A stretch of 64,000 nucleotides of DNA from Leptospira ilyithenensis (GTDB taxonomy: Bacteria; Spirochaetota; Leptospiria; Leptospirales; Leptospiraceae), in contig NZ_RQHV01000002.1 of the NCBI RefSeq assembly GCF_004771005.1, positions 62,001-126,000 on the forward strand. The letters are read 5' to 3'. How positions within the stretch are numbered: position 1 is the first letter of the stretch; each line of letters starts with the position of its first letter. Positions 41,814 to 51,162 of the stretch are shown here, one piece after another. The notes under the pieces were generated by a model. The model had not been told where the DNA came from. It saw only the letters and a list, made by a program, of their open reading frames with translations, and ran no database searches. Made by a program: the position numbers and the translations under genes.

Positions 41814-42815
41814 ATGGATGATTCGGTCTACGAGGAAAGAAAAACACCGGGTGGATATTTGGTAAAGGTTCGCCTTTCCAAGATGACCTATGTAGTTTTC
41901 ACAGATCTAGGGCCGGAAGTTCCCAAGGGTTCTAAAAACAATTCCATAGTCGTTCTCGTCCCGAAAGTAGGTTTTTTTGGAGAAGACTTCGATCTTTCCC
42001 ATTTTCATTCCGGAGAGCTTTCCTTTGTAAATGTGAAAGCCGGGAAAATGGTCATTCCCTACCAACATGGATTTTCCAACGAAATCAAAACTATATTTTT
42101 AGGAACTGGCAGCCAAAGCGACGCCCTTCCCGTAATTATTTATCATTATCGAAATAAAGAAGAATTAATGTATGCCTGGGAAACAGGGGAGCAGGTTCAG
42201 TATCTGGTCGTAGACGAAGAAATCCCAAGGTCCGATATGGTGACTTTCAAAATTCGTTACCCAAGTTTGAACATCCTGGTGATCAAAAAAAAGATCAACA
42301 CAGCGGCGACGGAAAGCCAAAATTCTACAGGCTCCACAGAAGATAAAGGAATTGTAGATTATGAAAAGGTCCGTGCCACCGATGTTACCAAAAACCAGAA
42401 CTTAAATATGTTTAGCGAAAATCCGGTTTTCCTAGCTCGAATTCATTTGAGAACTATGGAGCTGGATAAGGTAAAACAACTTCTCTTGGATTTCCATCTT
42501 TCCTCTCAGGACGTTTCTTTCATTCGAACTTTCTTGGATGTAATGATTCGAAACGAATACAAAAATGAGGAACTGGATGCCGCCAAAGAAAAATTGAAAG
42601 CAATGAACGAAGCTTTCCGACTCGCCGTTCTTATTTTGGAATTCAAAGTAGAAGAATTTGAAAGAGAACTGGATCGGATTTTCTCGGCAGATATTTCCAG
42701 TATGATTTATGCACTGCTCGCCAAAGAACAAGAGTCGGCAACGGACATTGAAAAGGAAATTGTGCTCTGGGAATGGAAACTCAGATCCAAAGCTCTTATG
42801 CTGATCAGCAGATAA
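41814..42815 (+). CDS. Hypothetical protein
   Basis: 333 aa, beta-rich N-terminal half (residues ~10-170) and a helical C-terminal half from ~195 with a leucine-rich EAFRLAVLILEFKVEEFERE segment, linked by a polar stretch (TESQNSTGSTEDKG). No signal peptide. Two bases after the AAA+/Fis gene, so cotranscribed. Unrecognised; probably restricted to the genus. Confidence 0.65.
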   Translation: MDDSVYEERKTPGGYLVKVRLSKMTYVVFTDLGPEVPKGSKNNSIVVLVPKVGFFGEDFDLSHFHSGELSFVNVKAGKMVIPYQHGFSNEIKTIFLGTGSQSDALPVIIYHYRNKEELMYAWETGEQVQYLVVDEEIPRSDMVTFKIRYPSLNILVIKKKINTAATESQNSTGSTEDKGIVDYEKVRATDVTKNQNLNMFSENPVFLARIHLRTMELDKVKQLLLDFHLSSQDVSFIRTFLDVMIRNEYKNEELDAAKEKLKAMNEAFRLAVLILEFKVEEFERELDRIFSADISSMIYALLAKEQESATDIEKEIVLWEWKLRSKALMLISR

Positions 42816-42883
42816 ATTCCTCGAAAAACACAGAAAAAAGCTTTCTTTTTTGGTAAAATAGGGGATATTTGTGACAAATTCCT

Positions 42884-43753
42884 ATGTTTTTGCAGAAAAA
42901 GAATACAAATTTGGCACAGTTTTTGCTTACGAAATTGGCTTTCGCTAGTTTCCTGGCAATTGTATTTGTACCCTCTTTTTCCCTCTTTGCGTTTGATTCA
43001 TCTTCACCAATTATGATCCCTGCGGACGAACTTCTCACGCCAGTGCAACTTGTGGATGGCGTGGTTTCTTTTGTAACTGTTTCTGATGCGGAGGAGTCTC
43101 TGAGTCTTTCTTCCTCTTCTTTGCCTTGCGAAGAATTACAAACTCTCTATGAAGAAATAGTTTTAACGGACCGAAGCCTCATTAAGAAAAATTCCGATCC
43201 GGATCTGGCGATCATTTCGGCAAATCGGCTGTCGCCCGGTAAGATGTTGATGGAAGGCAAGGGATTACATCTATTGAGAACTTTCGAGGATCCAACGGAT
43301 TACAACAGGATCAAAAATGCAAATCCTCTCATTGTTTTCTCCGGGCTATCTTTGCAAAACGAGGGTGTACCTGAGCAATTCTCCTTAAATTCGATTGCCA
43401 ATCTAAGTCCCGTTGCTTTTCTGGGGATATGTCTCAACCAAAGCGAATTGCCTTCCAAAAATTTACCAATGCAATGCGGAAGCTTTCTGTCGAAGTCAAT
43501 GATACAGAAATTTGTAAAAGACTCGATATCCTTATGGCAACGAGCAAAGACGACCTCCCTTTGGCCCAGGTCAATCAACTGCTTGCCGATCCGAAATCCT
43601 TTGATCCAAGAGCAATACCTGAGCCATACACACAGTACGTCCGACATTTCATTTATATGGTTAAGAGAAATGGCAGGCTCCCCAGTGAGTCCAGGGTCAG
43701 TTTTGGAGACGGGGAAGAAGAAAGTCACTCTCGCATCAAAGCCGATAGCCTGA
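42884..43753 (+). CDS. Secreted hypothetical protein overlapping a second frame
   Basis: 289 aa. A signal sequence (AQFLLTKLAFASFLAIVFVP) followed by Ala-Phe. The segment up to ~residue 180 looks coding, while the part beyond 43429 has the character of an out-of-frame reading of the next ORF. Either the protein truly runs on in an overlapping frame or a frameshift ends it near 43430. No family recognised. Confidence 0.5.
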   Translation: MFLQKKNTNLAQFLLTKLAFASFLAIVFVPSFSLFAFDSSSPIMIPADELLTPVQLVDGVVSFVTVSDAEESLSLSSSSLPCEELQTLYEEIVLTDRSLIKKNSDPDLAIISANRLSPGKMLMEGKGLHLLRTFEDPTDYNRIKNANPLIVFSGLSLQNEGVPEQFSLNSIANLSPVAFLGICLNQSELPSKNLPMQCGSFLSKSMIQKFVKDSISLWQRAKTTSLWPRSINCLPIRNPLIQEQYLSHTHSTSDISFIWLREMAGSPVSPGSVLETGKKKVTLASKPIA

Positions 43754-43842
43754 CCAAAAAAAGCACTCTATCCTCCAAAACTTCAAAAAGTACCTCGCCT
43801 CGCAAAAAATCAGCCTTCAAAAAGATCGCAAAAAAGAAATAA
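43429..43842 (+). CDS. Small basic hypothetical protein
   Basis: 137 aa in the -1 frame relative to the previous ORF, overlapping it by 325 bases. The composition is regular, with AFQKFTNAMRKLSVEVND, and the C-terminus is lysine-rich (PRKKSAFKKIAKKK), as in the helical-repeat protein at 32 kb. ATG 43429 is preceded by GGGGAT. It could be the frameshifted second half of one longer secreted protein, or a separate gene. Function unknown. Confidence 0.5.
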   Translation: MSQPKRIAFQKFTNAMRKLSVEVNDTEICKRLDILMATSKDDLPLAQVNQLLADPKSFDPRAIPEPYTQYVRHFIYMVKRNGRLPSESRVSFGDGEEESHSRIKADSLTKKSTLSSKTSKSTSPRKKSAFKKIAKKK

Positions 43843-44134
43843 ATTAATCTAATAGATTCCTCCTGTGCACTCTACAGGAAGAATCAACAAAAATAGACAT
43901 AATCGTTCATTTACCCCCTCACTCCTCCAAAAGACACCAAAATATCCTGATTTGCCTAATTTTAGGCATTAATTAGGCTCCAAAAAGCAATTGGGCATCT
44001 GCCGGTTGTTGAACTTCTACTTTCGCCTAAATTTCAGCAGTTATGCAGAAATCTGTCAAATATTCTATTGGCCGAGTAGGGAGCAAAAAAATAGGGCAGA
44101 TAATTCATTTGCCCTATTTTGGTCGGAATTTTAG
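43843..44134. other. Gene-poor stretch with GCCTAA motifs and hairpins
   Basis: No coding gene. It holds hairpins TCCTGT/ACAGGA (43861-43879) and GCCTAA/TTAGGC (43954-43967), two further copies of the same half-site (43973-43978 and 44025-44030), and an inverted repeat AAATAGGGCA/TGCCCTATTT (around 44089-44119). Probable regulatory or terminator DNA after the preceding gene; not identified. Confidence 0.5.
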
Positions 44135-44323
44135 ATGAGTGACCTTCCCTCGTCAGACAGATTAAAGGCGGTTGAAGCAATTATAAAAGACCGCAAAGTG
44201 TTGTTTTTGGGGATTAATTCGACTCAAAGGAGAGGGGGACCCAAAAGCCCGAACTGCCCTTCGAAAACAGATAGGAAAGTCGGGACGGAAGGAGAAAAAG
44301 GGCGCGGGAATATCGGCAGTTAG
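44135..44323 (+). CDS. Doubtful short ORF
   Basis: 62 aa. The first half (MSDLPSSDRLKAVEAIIKDR) looks protein-like, but the second half is arginine/glycine-rich and atypical. No clear SD and no family. Could be a remnant of a broken gene or chance. Confidence 0.2.
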   Translation: MSDLPSSDRLKAVEAIIKDRKVLFLGINSTQRRGGPKSPNCPSKTDRKVGTEGEKGRGNIGS

Positions 44324-44690
44324 TGAACCGCCCGTCCTTGGTCTGTAGCTCAAAGAAAACAGTTAGGAATGCGTAATTCCTTAACAAATGCAGCAAAAAA
44401 TAATAATAAATAACTCTGACTGTTTTGGAATGCAAATACTAAGATATCTTCTTTTTCCTAGTTTAGGAAGTTATCTTCAAAAGATTCAGCGCCGAAAAGA
44501 CGTCATTTCTGAAAAATAACCCTGTAAGAAGCACAGGAAGGATCTAATAAAGGGTGAGCCTGAAAACATCCCAAAAAGAAAGATTTTACTGTCAAAATGG
44601 CATGTGTAGGAAAATTTCATTCCCCTGAAAAAAAGGCAGGCCCGCGGAAAAGGGCTTTACGGGCAGAATTTGCAAAGTTCTTTGCTTTCT
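44324..44690. other. Intergenic region, nothing recognised
   Basis: 367 bases with short hairpins and no ORF of coding quality. I looked for tmRNA, RNase P, SRP and tRNA signatures and saw none. A structured RNA cannot be excluded. Confidence 0.45.
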
Positions 44691-44909
44691 ATGGCTGAAA
44701 CGATAAGATTGCGGGTGAAGTGCCACGCCTGCTCTAATTTGATAGAAGGTACAGCGAAATATGGTGCCGGGCATTACGTTCCGGAAGGCGTTTCTTTTGA
44801 ATTTGTGGCTGTTGGTAAAGTAGAAGGTCCACAGGGGGGTCGCCGTGTTAAGGCAGAAGTCACCTGTACCTGCCCCAACTGTGGGGTAAAGTGTAAGTAC
44901 AATGTCTAA
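44691..44909 (+). CDS. Small zinc-ribbon-like protein
   Basis: 72 aa from ATG 44691. CHAC near residue 10 and CTCPNCGVKC at the C-terminus make two CxxC knuckles, so it probably binds one zinc. The middle has GAGHYVPEGVSFEFVAVGKV. Possibly a nucleic-acid or protein-binding module; no family recognised. Stands alone. Confidence 0.6.
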   Translation: MAETIRLRVKCHACSNLIEGTAKYGAGHYVPEGVSFEFVAVGKVEGPQGGRRVKAEVTCTCPNCGVKCKYNV

Positions 44910-45028
44910 ATTAAAGGGATTGCTTAAATACAGGCAATAGAATGAACAAAACTAGGCAATTTTATTATAAAATTTGGCAGGTTATCTGTAATATTAAGTC
45001 ACTTAATTGATTAGTATTAGGTAATAAG

Positions 45029-46546
45029 ATGATTTTTACTACTCCGCTTTATGCTTTATTTTTGATATTGATTTTTATTTTGAGATGGTTGCTCCCGGCT
45101 TGTTTGAGAAAAATTGGTAAGTTTAAAAACGGGCAAGTAATTGATGAACTTGTGATCATTTTATTGCTTATTTTTAGTCTATTATTTTATTCTGCCTGGG
45201 ACTCTCGCTTTTTACTACTTTTGATTTGGGTGTCGCTTGTTGACTTTGCTTGCGGCCAGGGTATGGGAAGATCTTTTGATCCTTTTCGTAGAAAGTTATT
45301 TCTCTGGGTTTCTTTAGGAAACGGTCTAGGGGTCCTTTCTGTTTTTAAGTATTTTGGCTTTTTCAGTGAAAATTATCGGACCTTGGCAGGGTTTTTGGGC
45401 TTGGAAGCTCATTTCTCATTGCTTCAGATCATTTTGCCCGTTGGAATCTCCTTCTATATTTTTCAGTCCATTTCCTACACCGTCGATGTTTTTCGAAGGG
45501 AAATTGAACCTGAGCCTAGTTATTTGCATTATTTGCTGTTTCTTTCCTTTTTCCCCCAGTTGGTAGCAGGGCCGATTGTCACCGCAAAGGAATTTCTTCC
45601 TCAAATTCGAAATTTGCAGCCCTTTTCTAGAATCCCCCTAGCCTTCGGTTTTTTTTTGATCCTCCTCGGGGCTTTTAAGAAATCGGTTTTGGCGGACCAT
45701 TTGGCCATCACTTCCGATTTTGCCTTCTCACACCCTAACGATCTTTCTCCTTCTTTTCTATGGTGGGGGGTGCTTTCATACGCGGGGCAAATTTATTGCG
45801 ATTTTTCGGGGTATACCGATATTGCCCAAGGTTCGGCACTTATCTTAGGTTTTCGATTGCCTGAGAATTTCAGGATGCCTTATCTTGCACGAGGGTTTTC
45901 CGAATTTTGGACGAAATGGCACATGTCTCTTTCCGGCTGGTTGCGTTCCTATCTTTACATTCCGTTGGGTGGAAACCGGAAAGGAGGATTCAGGACGAAT
46001 TTGAATTTGATGGTGGTCATGTTGCTGGGAGGACTTTGGCATGGGGCAAGTTGGAATTTTGTTTTTTGGGGTGGCGGTCACGGGCTGCTACTTGTAATAG
46101 AAAGATTGTTTTCCAAAAAAAGGAAAAATACCTCTCCAGGTAATGATTCGGTCGTTTCACCTATCTCTGGTTACTTGACGATTGGGAAAGTGGTGTTTTT
46201 ACGGTTATTTACTTTTTTTTCCGTTACCTTGTTATGGGTTTTTTTCAGAAGCCCCGATTTTACCGTCTCCCTGTGCTATCTACAGGGCCTTTTCTCTAAA
46301 AACGGGGCAATTGCCATTCCTCATGCAATATTTTTAAATACGACTTGGTGTTTATTTGCATTGTGTGCGGGACATTTGGTAGGACAAAAGTATTTTAAAA
46401 CCAATGCGGAAATGGAAGAAAGATTCGGGAATTTATTTCATTTCGAGTCGAAAGCGATAGCGTTCGGAGCCCTATTTTCATTGGCTTTTATCGCTATCGT
46501 TTTACTTTCAGCCAAAGGTCAGCCATTTGTGTATTTTGTATTCTGA
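45029..46546 (+). CDS. MBOAT family O-acyltransferase (AlgI/DltB-like), pair 1
   Basis: 505 aa with about ten to twelve membrane segments. Signatures: PQLVAGPIVTAKEFLPQI, DFSGYTDIAQGSALILGFRL, FWTKWHMSLSGWLRSYLYIP and GGLWHGASWNFVFWGGGHG, where the His in WHGA is the invariant MBOAT residue. Such enzymes acylate exported polysaccharides or lipid-linked groups with an SGNH partner; the partner gene at 46546 starts at the last base of this one. SD AGG. The modified surface molecule is unknown. Confidence 0.93.
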   Translation: MIFTTPLYALFLILIFILRWLLPACLRKIGKFKNGQVIDELVIILLLIFSLLFYSAWDSRFLLLLIWVSLVDFACGQGMGRSFDPFRRKLFLWVSLGNGLGVLSVFKYFGFFSENYRTLAGFLGLEAHFSLLQIILPVGISFYIFQSISYTVDVFRREIEPEPSYLHYLLFLSFFPQLVAGPIVTAKEFLPQIRNLQPFSRIPLAFGFFLILLGAFKKSVLADHLAITSDFAFSHPNDLSPSFLWWGVLSYAGQIYCDFSGYTDIAQGSALILGFRLPENFRMPYLARGFSEFWTKWHMSLSGWLRSYLYIPLGGNRKGGFRTNLNLMVVMLLGGLWHGASWNFVFWGGGHGLLLVIERLFSKKRKNTSPGNDSVVSPISGYLTIGKVVFLRLFTFFSVTLLWVFFRSPDFTVSLCYLQGLFSKNGAIAIPHAIFLNTTWCLFALCAGHLVGQKYFKTNAEMEERFGNLFHFESKAIAFGALFSLAFIAIVLLSAKGQPFVYFVF

Positions 46547-48084
46547 TGAAATCATTAAAAACACGTTTTATACTCATTCTCTCGATCGTTTTTTCAGTAT
46601 TGGTATTTGATTGGACTTTGTTTCGAAAGGGACAATTTCTTCTGCCGAACGAATCCCCTTGGAATACGAATCATTTTTTTAATTTTCTTTATGAATACAA
46701 TAGAATTGCGAACGAACCGAAAACAAAGCCCAGGATTCTTATTTTAGGAAGCTCGATCGCTTATTATTCTTTTGATGCGGATTTACTTTCAAAAGAACTT
46801 TTGAAAAAAACGGGCAAAGAGTATGAAGTGATCTATCTCGCTTACGCGGGAAACAGTCCGCTTTACGTTTATTTGCTTTTAGATTGGCTTTTCCCTTTGC
46901 GGCCGGATTTGGTCGTATATCCGATCAATTTTATCGATTTACGACTCCACCGAACTTATGTTATGTTTCCTGACGGCTCGAACGAAACCGTGGACGAGGG
47001 GGAATTGATTCGGGATGCGCTTACATTTGAGGAGGCACCTCAATCTTTGTGGGTATTTCCCAAAGAAACTTTATGGGAAGTCGGATCATCCATGTCTTAT
47101 GAAAAAAAAGCGCAGTATCTGGCTTCCTATTTGTTCGGGTTTTATCGTTACCAAGACATTTATCTGAACAATCTGAACAATCTTTACCAGCATAGATTTG
47201 GGAGAAATACAAGTTATCATGCTTATGCTGGGGTGCCGATTCCGGAAGGAATAGGTACTCTCGGTTGGACCAAACAATCTTTTTCTTTTTTGCCAGTATA
47301 CAAAATGGAGCAAGGGAAAGAGGGATTTTGGATCGAAGTAACCACGTTTTTATTGGAAAATGGCCCGGTTTCGCTTCACATCCAAAACTCTTTAGGGAAA
47401 TCCCAGACAGTGATTTTAAATCAAACTGGTTGGGTGAAGGTCGGGTTGTCTTCGGATTTTTATTCTCCCCTCTTGCCTGTGACTGCAAAACTCTCTCATG
47501 TCTGGTATGCGAACAAAGCAAACGGAGCCTACTTGGATTATCATTATGATCCTATGGGCGTTCGCCTTCAGCAAACATTCGGCTTGGAATTCCCCCTCCA
47601 AGGAATGCAGTATAAAAGAGAGCCGAGAAGTGAGGATGATCGTTACATTCATATGAAAGATAAAGAGTATGAATCTTATTTTTATTACCGGTTACTCGAA
47701 GGTTTGGACAAACGTCCGGGGATTGGCTACTTGGTGGCTCTGGAAAGAGCCAAGAAGAGGATTGCAAAGGAGAAATTTAAGCCGATCTTCCACTTGAATT
47801 ATTTAAAAAAAATTGCAAATTGGTTTCAAGAGAGTGGCATTCCTATTTTAATTATCAATAATCCCGAAAATCCCATCTCCTTGGATTGGTACGAATCCTC
47901 AGAGTGGTATAACGATTATTTGGCTTACTTGGAATCTCTGTCTTCGGGGAATGTTTTTTTTAGGGATATGAGACGTGAACTTCCCATGCAGGGATTTTCC
48001 GACTTTCATCATTTTACTTATTTAGGAATGGAGCAAATGAATCCGATTTATGTGAGAGAGATCGGAAATATCTTTTCTAAATAG
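46546..48084 (+). CDS. SGNH-hydrolase-like partner of the MBOAT protein, pair 1
   Basis: 512 aa. An N-terminal signal anchor (FILILSIVFSVLVFDWTLF) precedes an SGNH block I-like ILILGSSIAYYSFDADLL; the C-terminal FSDFHHFTYLGM gives Asp-His like SGNH block V. This matches AlgJ/AlgX-type or DltD-type partners that transfer acyl groups outside the membrane. Start overlaps the MBOAT stop. A homologous gene with a similar layout lies at 59748. Confidence 0.72.
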   Translation: MKSLKTRFILILSIVFSVLVFDWTLFRKGQFLLPNESPWNTNHFFNFLYEYNRIANEPKTKPRILILGSSIAYYSFDADLLSKELLKKTGKEYEVIYLAYAGNSPLYVYLLLDWLFPLRPDLVVYPINFIDLRLHRTYVMFPDGSNETVDEGELIRDALTFEEAPQSLWVFPKETLWEVGSSMSYEKKAQYLASYLFGFYRYQDIYLNNLNNLYQHRFGRNTSYHAYAGVPIPEGIGTLGWTKQSFSFLPVYKMEQGKEGFWIEVTTFLLENGPVSLHIQNSLGKSQTVILNQTGWVKVGLSSDFYSPLLPVTAKLSHVWYANKANGAYLDYHYDPMGVRLQQTFGLEFPLQGMQYKREPRSEDDRYIHMKDKEYESYFYYRLLEGLDKRPGIGYLVALERAKKRIAKEKFKPIFHLNYLKKIANWFQESGIPILIINNPENPISLDWYESSEWYNDYLAYLESLSSGNVFFRDMRRELPMQGFSDFHHFTYLGMEQMNPIYVREIGNIFSK

Positions 48085-48121
48085 GGTCAATCCCAGACCT
48101 TACGAATAGGTAAGGAAATTT

Positions 48122-49174
48122 ATGGAAAAAATAAAGGTAGGGGTTCTGGGAGCAACTGGCTCTGTGGGACAAAGATTCATTCAATTATTGGAGAATCACC
48201 CTTTTTTCACCGTGACTCATCTTGCTGCATCTGAGAAGAGCGCAGGAAAGACTTACGGTGAGGTGATGAAGTCGCGTTGGAAAATTTCAAGCGATATACC
48301 GGCGTATGCAAAGGACATCGTTATCACCTTACCAAAACCAACGGCTACAAAAGGCGTACAACTTGTGTTCAGCGGCCTGGACTCGTCTATCGCGGGTGAG
48401 GTGGAAGCTGAGTATGCACAAAATGACGTGATCGTAATTTCCAATTCAAAAAACCATAGAATGGATCCGCACGTTCCGCTTATGTCGGCAGAGGTAAACT
48501 CTGAGCATTTGGAAGTTTTAAAATCACAAAAGACATCCGGTAAGATCATTACAAATTCCAATTGTACGATTATGGGTGTAACTATTTCTCTCAAACCTTT
48601 GCATGATAAATACGGAATCGAGTCCGTGATGTTATTTTCCATGCAGGCTATTTCCGGTGCAGGTTATCCCGGTGTTCCTACTATGGACATACTTGGAAAC
48701 GTAGTTCCTTATATCAGCGGTGAAGAAGATAAAGCAGAAATAGAACCGCAAAAATGTTTGGGAACTGTGGAGAACGGACAAATCAAGTCCGCATCTTTTG
48801 CGATTTCAGCTCATTGCAATCGTGTTCCTGTTTTCGACGGCCATACTGTTTGTGTTTCCGTTAAGTTTAAGAAAAAACCATCCAAAGAGGAAATACTGAA
48901 AACCTGGAAAGAATTTTCAGGGGAACCGCAAAAATTGGATCTTCCTTTGGCACCAAAGCAACCGATTGTATACCGGGAAGAAGACGACAGACCGCAACCC
49001 AGATTGGACTTGGATACGGGGCGAGGGATGGCTACTGTAGTAGGACGACTTCGAGAAGATAGTATCCTGGATTGGAAATGGGTTGTCCTTTCGCATAACA
49101 CGATTCGAGGTGCTGCCGGAGCCGCAGTTTTGAATGCGGAACTTCTTTATAAAAAAGGATTAATTCCGTCGTAA
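48122..49174 (+). CDS. asd: Aspartate-semialdehyde dehydrogenase
   Basis: 350 aa. NADP-binding [20 protein letters not shown] at the N-terminus, the catalytic Cys in [15 protein letters not shown] near residue 147 and [20 protein letters not shown], which characterise the archaeal/fungal-type Asd. The enzyme makes aspartate semialdehyde for lysine/diaminopimelate, threonine and methionine. In L. interrogans this gene is on the small chromosome, which supports assigning this window to a comparable replicon. SD AAGGAA. Confidence 0.95.
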   Translation: MEKIKVGVLGATGSVGQRFIQLLENHPFFTVTHLAASEKSAGKTYGEVMKSRWKISSDIPAYAKDIVITLPKPTATKGVQLVFSGLDSSIAGEVEAEYAQNDVIVISNSKNHRMDPHVPLMSAEVNSEHLEVLKSQKTSGKIITNSNCTIMGVTISLKPLHDKYGIESVMLFSMQAISGAGYPGVPTMDILGNVVPYISGEEDKAEIEPQKCLGTVENGQIKSASFAISAHCNRVPVFDGHTVCVSVKFKKKPSKEEILKTWKEFSGEPQKLDLPLAPKQPIVYREEDDRPQPRLDLDTGRGMATVVGRLREDSILDWKWVVLSHNTIRGAAGAAVLNAELLYKKGLIPS

Positions 49175-49185
49175 GACAGTAAGCC

Positions 49186-51156
49186 ATGTTAGATCCGAAT
49201 CTCCCCGAATTAAGAGTATTTGATTACACTGCCTGTCTTCAAAAAGTGCAGGCAATGGATTCCCGGGGAGATTTTTCTTTTAAGGGGATTTACAAGGTTT
49301 TGCTTGTAATCTTCGAATGGACGGACAAATTTCTTCAAAATAAAGCTTTGCCGAATACCGAACAGATTGAACGGGATAGTTCCGTCGATCGGGACAGGAT
49401 AGAGGCGTACGTAAATGATCTTTGTTTCAAACAAAACCCTCCTGTTTTAAAAAAATTAAACGTATTGGAATTTCACCCGAATGAACCGGGTGATCCTGAG
49501 AACGCACGGACCTATCTAAAACACAATACCGTATTTGCAAGACCGACTACTGCAGACGGAGGAACGGCCTTTCGTTATGCGTTAGGTTTGAACGAACATT
49601 CCGTAGTGGCAATCAAATCCTGGTTTGAAGAAAAGAGAAAATACTCTGGCAAAGAAAAGATGAAAAAAGTAATCAAAGCGGCGGTAGATGCAAACCGGCT
49701 CTTTGATACCTATGCCGCAACTGAAATCGGAAATTTATTTCAATGCCCGTATGATAAGACAAAACAGCAGAAGGATGCGACCATTGTGATCCATTTGAAG
49801 CCTGTTTTGAAACAATTGGTGGATGATAAAATTCTTTTCTTTTTCAGAAATGATAACGCAAGCCGACCCGGAAATAAATCCGTTTTTATTTATAATAAGC
49901 CGAGTGAGATTTCCGACAGATACGATGCCTATGTGGATTATGTAAAAAACACAATTTATCCCGCATTGCAGAAATTAGGTGTCGTGAACCCTCTTTCGGA
50001 GGAAGTATGGAATTCTCCCAGGGAGATTCTCGTCGAGATTTTGGGTTATATGAATGATTCCTACGGCGATCAGAAAACTCTTATCGAGGAGACCCTTGTT
50101 TTAAACGAGATTATCGAAAAAGACAGGGAAAAAGAAGAAAAACAAAAAAGAAAACAGCAAGTGGAAGAATTGATGCTCTTTTTGGAGCAGGCTGGCCGGA
50201 TTATCGAGTTGAATCAACTTCGGGTCAGTGGCGAGCCGCTCAGCGATGAGTTTCGTTCCATCCTTATGTCACACAATGATTTGTTATACGCAGAGTATGC
50301 GGATCGTAAAATTTATAACGAATTTATCTTACATAAGGGCTGCATACTACAAGCGATCGAATCTGCAAAACGAAATTTTGCAGCTAAACGAAATGATTTG
50401 GAAATCAGAGTATTGAATGTGATGAATATAACGGTCCATCTGGTGGAAGAGGGGCCTAAGAGGATATTCGAAGAAATTGAAGCAAGAAGCCTATTCCAGT
50501 TTCTTCCGTTTTTGACCAAACTCTGGAGAATGATGATCGGTTCCAATGCTGTTCATAAACATGAAATCCCTGCGATCAAAGCCAGACTGCAGCAACAGTT
50601 GAGCAAGGATTTGGTGGCACAAAAGAATATTAAGATCGCACAGGAAAAAGAAAGAATCGTAAGAGCCAGACTCAAAGAAAAGGAAGTTCAGGAGAAAGAA
50701 GACGAAAAACAAACAAAGTCGTCTTCGGATAACGATTCTGATTCGGAACCGGTAAAACAGGGGACTCCCGAGGAAGAAAAAAAATGGAAGGAATCCATGG
50801 AGTCTATTGTCCGTATTTTGGATGAAGCTTGGGATTTCGGAATTTATCCGGATAGGGAATACGTCTTAACAAAGTTAAGTGGTGCTTATACGGAGGAAAA
50901 TTTGATTTTTTTCCTTAAAAAATTCGGAGGAAAAGAAATCTATTCTTTTCCCGTTCGCAACCAAAGGGAAAAATTTCCATGGCCCATCCTGGTATCCGCC
51001 TCTTATTTGAAGCGCCAAGGAAAACGTCTTTTGGAGAAAGTAAGTGAAGAGAGCAATCGTCAGAGAAATGAAAAATTCCCAAACCAAGAAAAGTTTGACA
51101 TTGCCGAATCTTTATTAGAATTTCTAAATAGAATATTACCTCGTCTTAAACCGTAA
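49186..51156 (+). CDS. Large charged hypothetical protein
   Basis: 656 aa, no signal peptide. Several charged helical stretches, including a coiled-coil-like region around 300-340 (EKDREKEEKQKRKQQVEELM) and a low-complexity acidic part around 510-530 (SSSDNDSDSEPV). No known domain recognised. Starts 11 bases after asd and ends 6 before pyk, so it may be cotranscribed. Function unknown. Confidence 0.6.
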   Translation: MLDPNLPELRVFDYTACLQKVQAMDSRGDFSFKGIYKVLLVIFEWTDKFLQNKALPNTEQIERDSSVDRDRIEAYVNDLCFKQNPPVLKKLNVLEFHPNEPGDPENARTYLKHNTVFARPTTADGGTAFRYALGLNEHSVVAIKSWFEEKRKYSGKEKMKKVIKAAVDANRLFDTYAATEIGNLFQCPYDKTKQQKDATIVIHLKPVLKQLVDDKILFFFRNDNASRPGNKSVFIYNKPSEISDRYDAYVDYVKNTIYPALQKLGVVNPLSEEVWNSPREILVEILGYMNDSYGDQKTLIEETLVLNEIIEKDREKEEKQKRKQQVEELMLFLEQAGRIIELNQLRVSGEPLSDEFRSILMSHNDLLYAEYADRKIYNEFILHKGCILQAIESAKRNFAAKRNDLEIRVLNVMNITVHLVEEGPKRIFEEIEARSLFQFLPFLTKLWRMMIGSNAVHKHEIPAIKARLQQQLSKDLVAQKNIKIAQEKERIVRARLKEKEVQEKEDEKQTKSSSDNDSDSEPVKQGTPEEEKKWKESMESIVRILDEAWDFGIYPDREYVLTKLSGAYTEENLIFFLKKFGGKEIYSFPVRNQREKFPWPILVSASYLKRQGKRLLEKVSEESNRQRNEKFPNQEKFDIAESLLEFLNRILPRLKP

Positions 51157-51162
51157 CAAAAA

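Noticed and set aside
44228..44320. RNase P RNA-like AGGAAAGTCGGG
   Set aside because: The neighbouring conserved RNase P segments are missing and the surrounding sequence does not fold into the known core.
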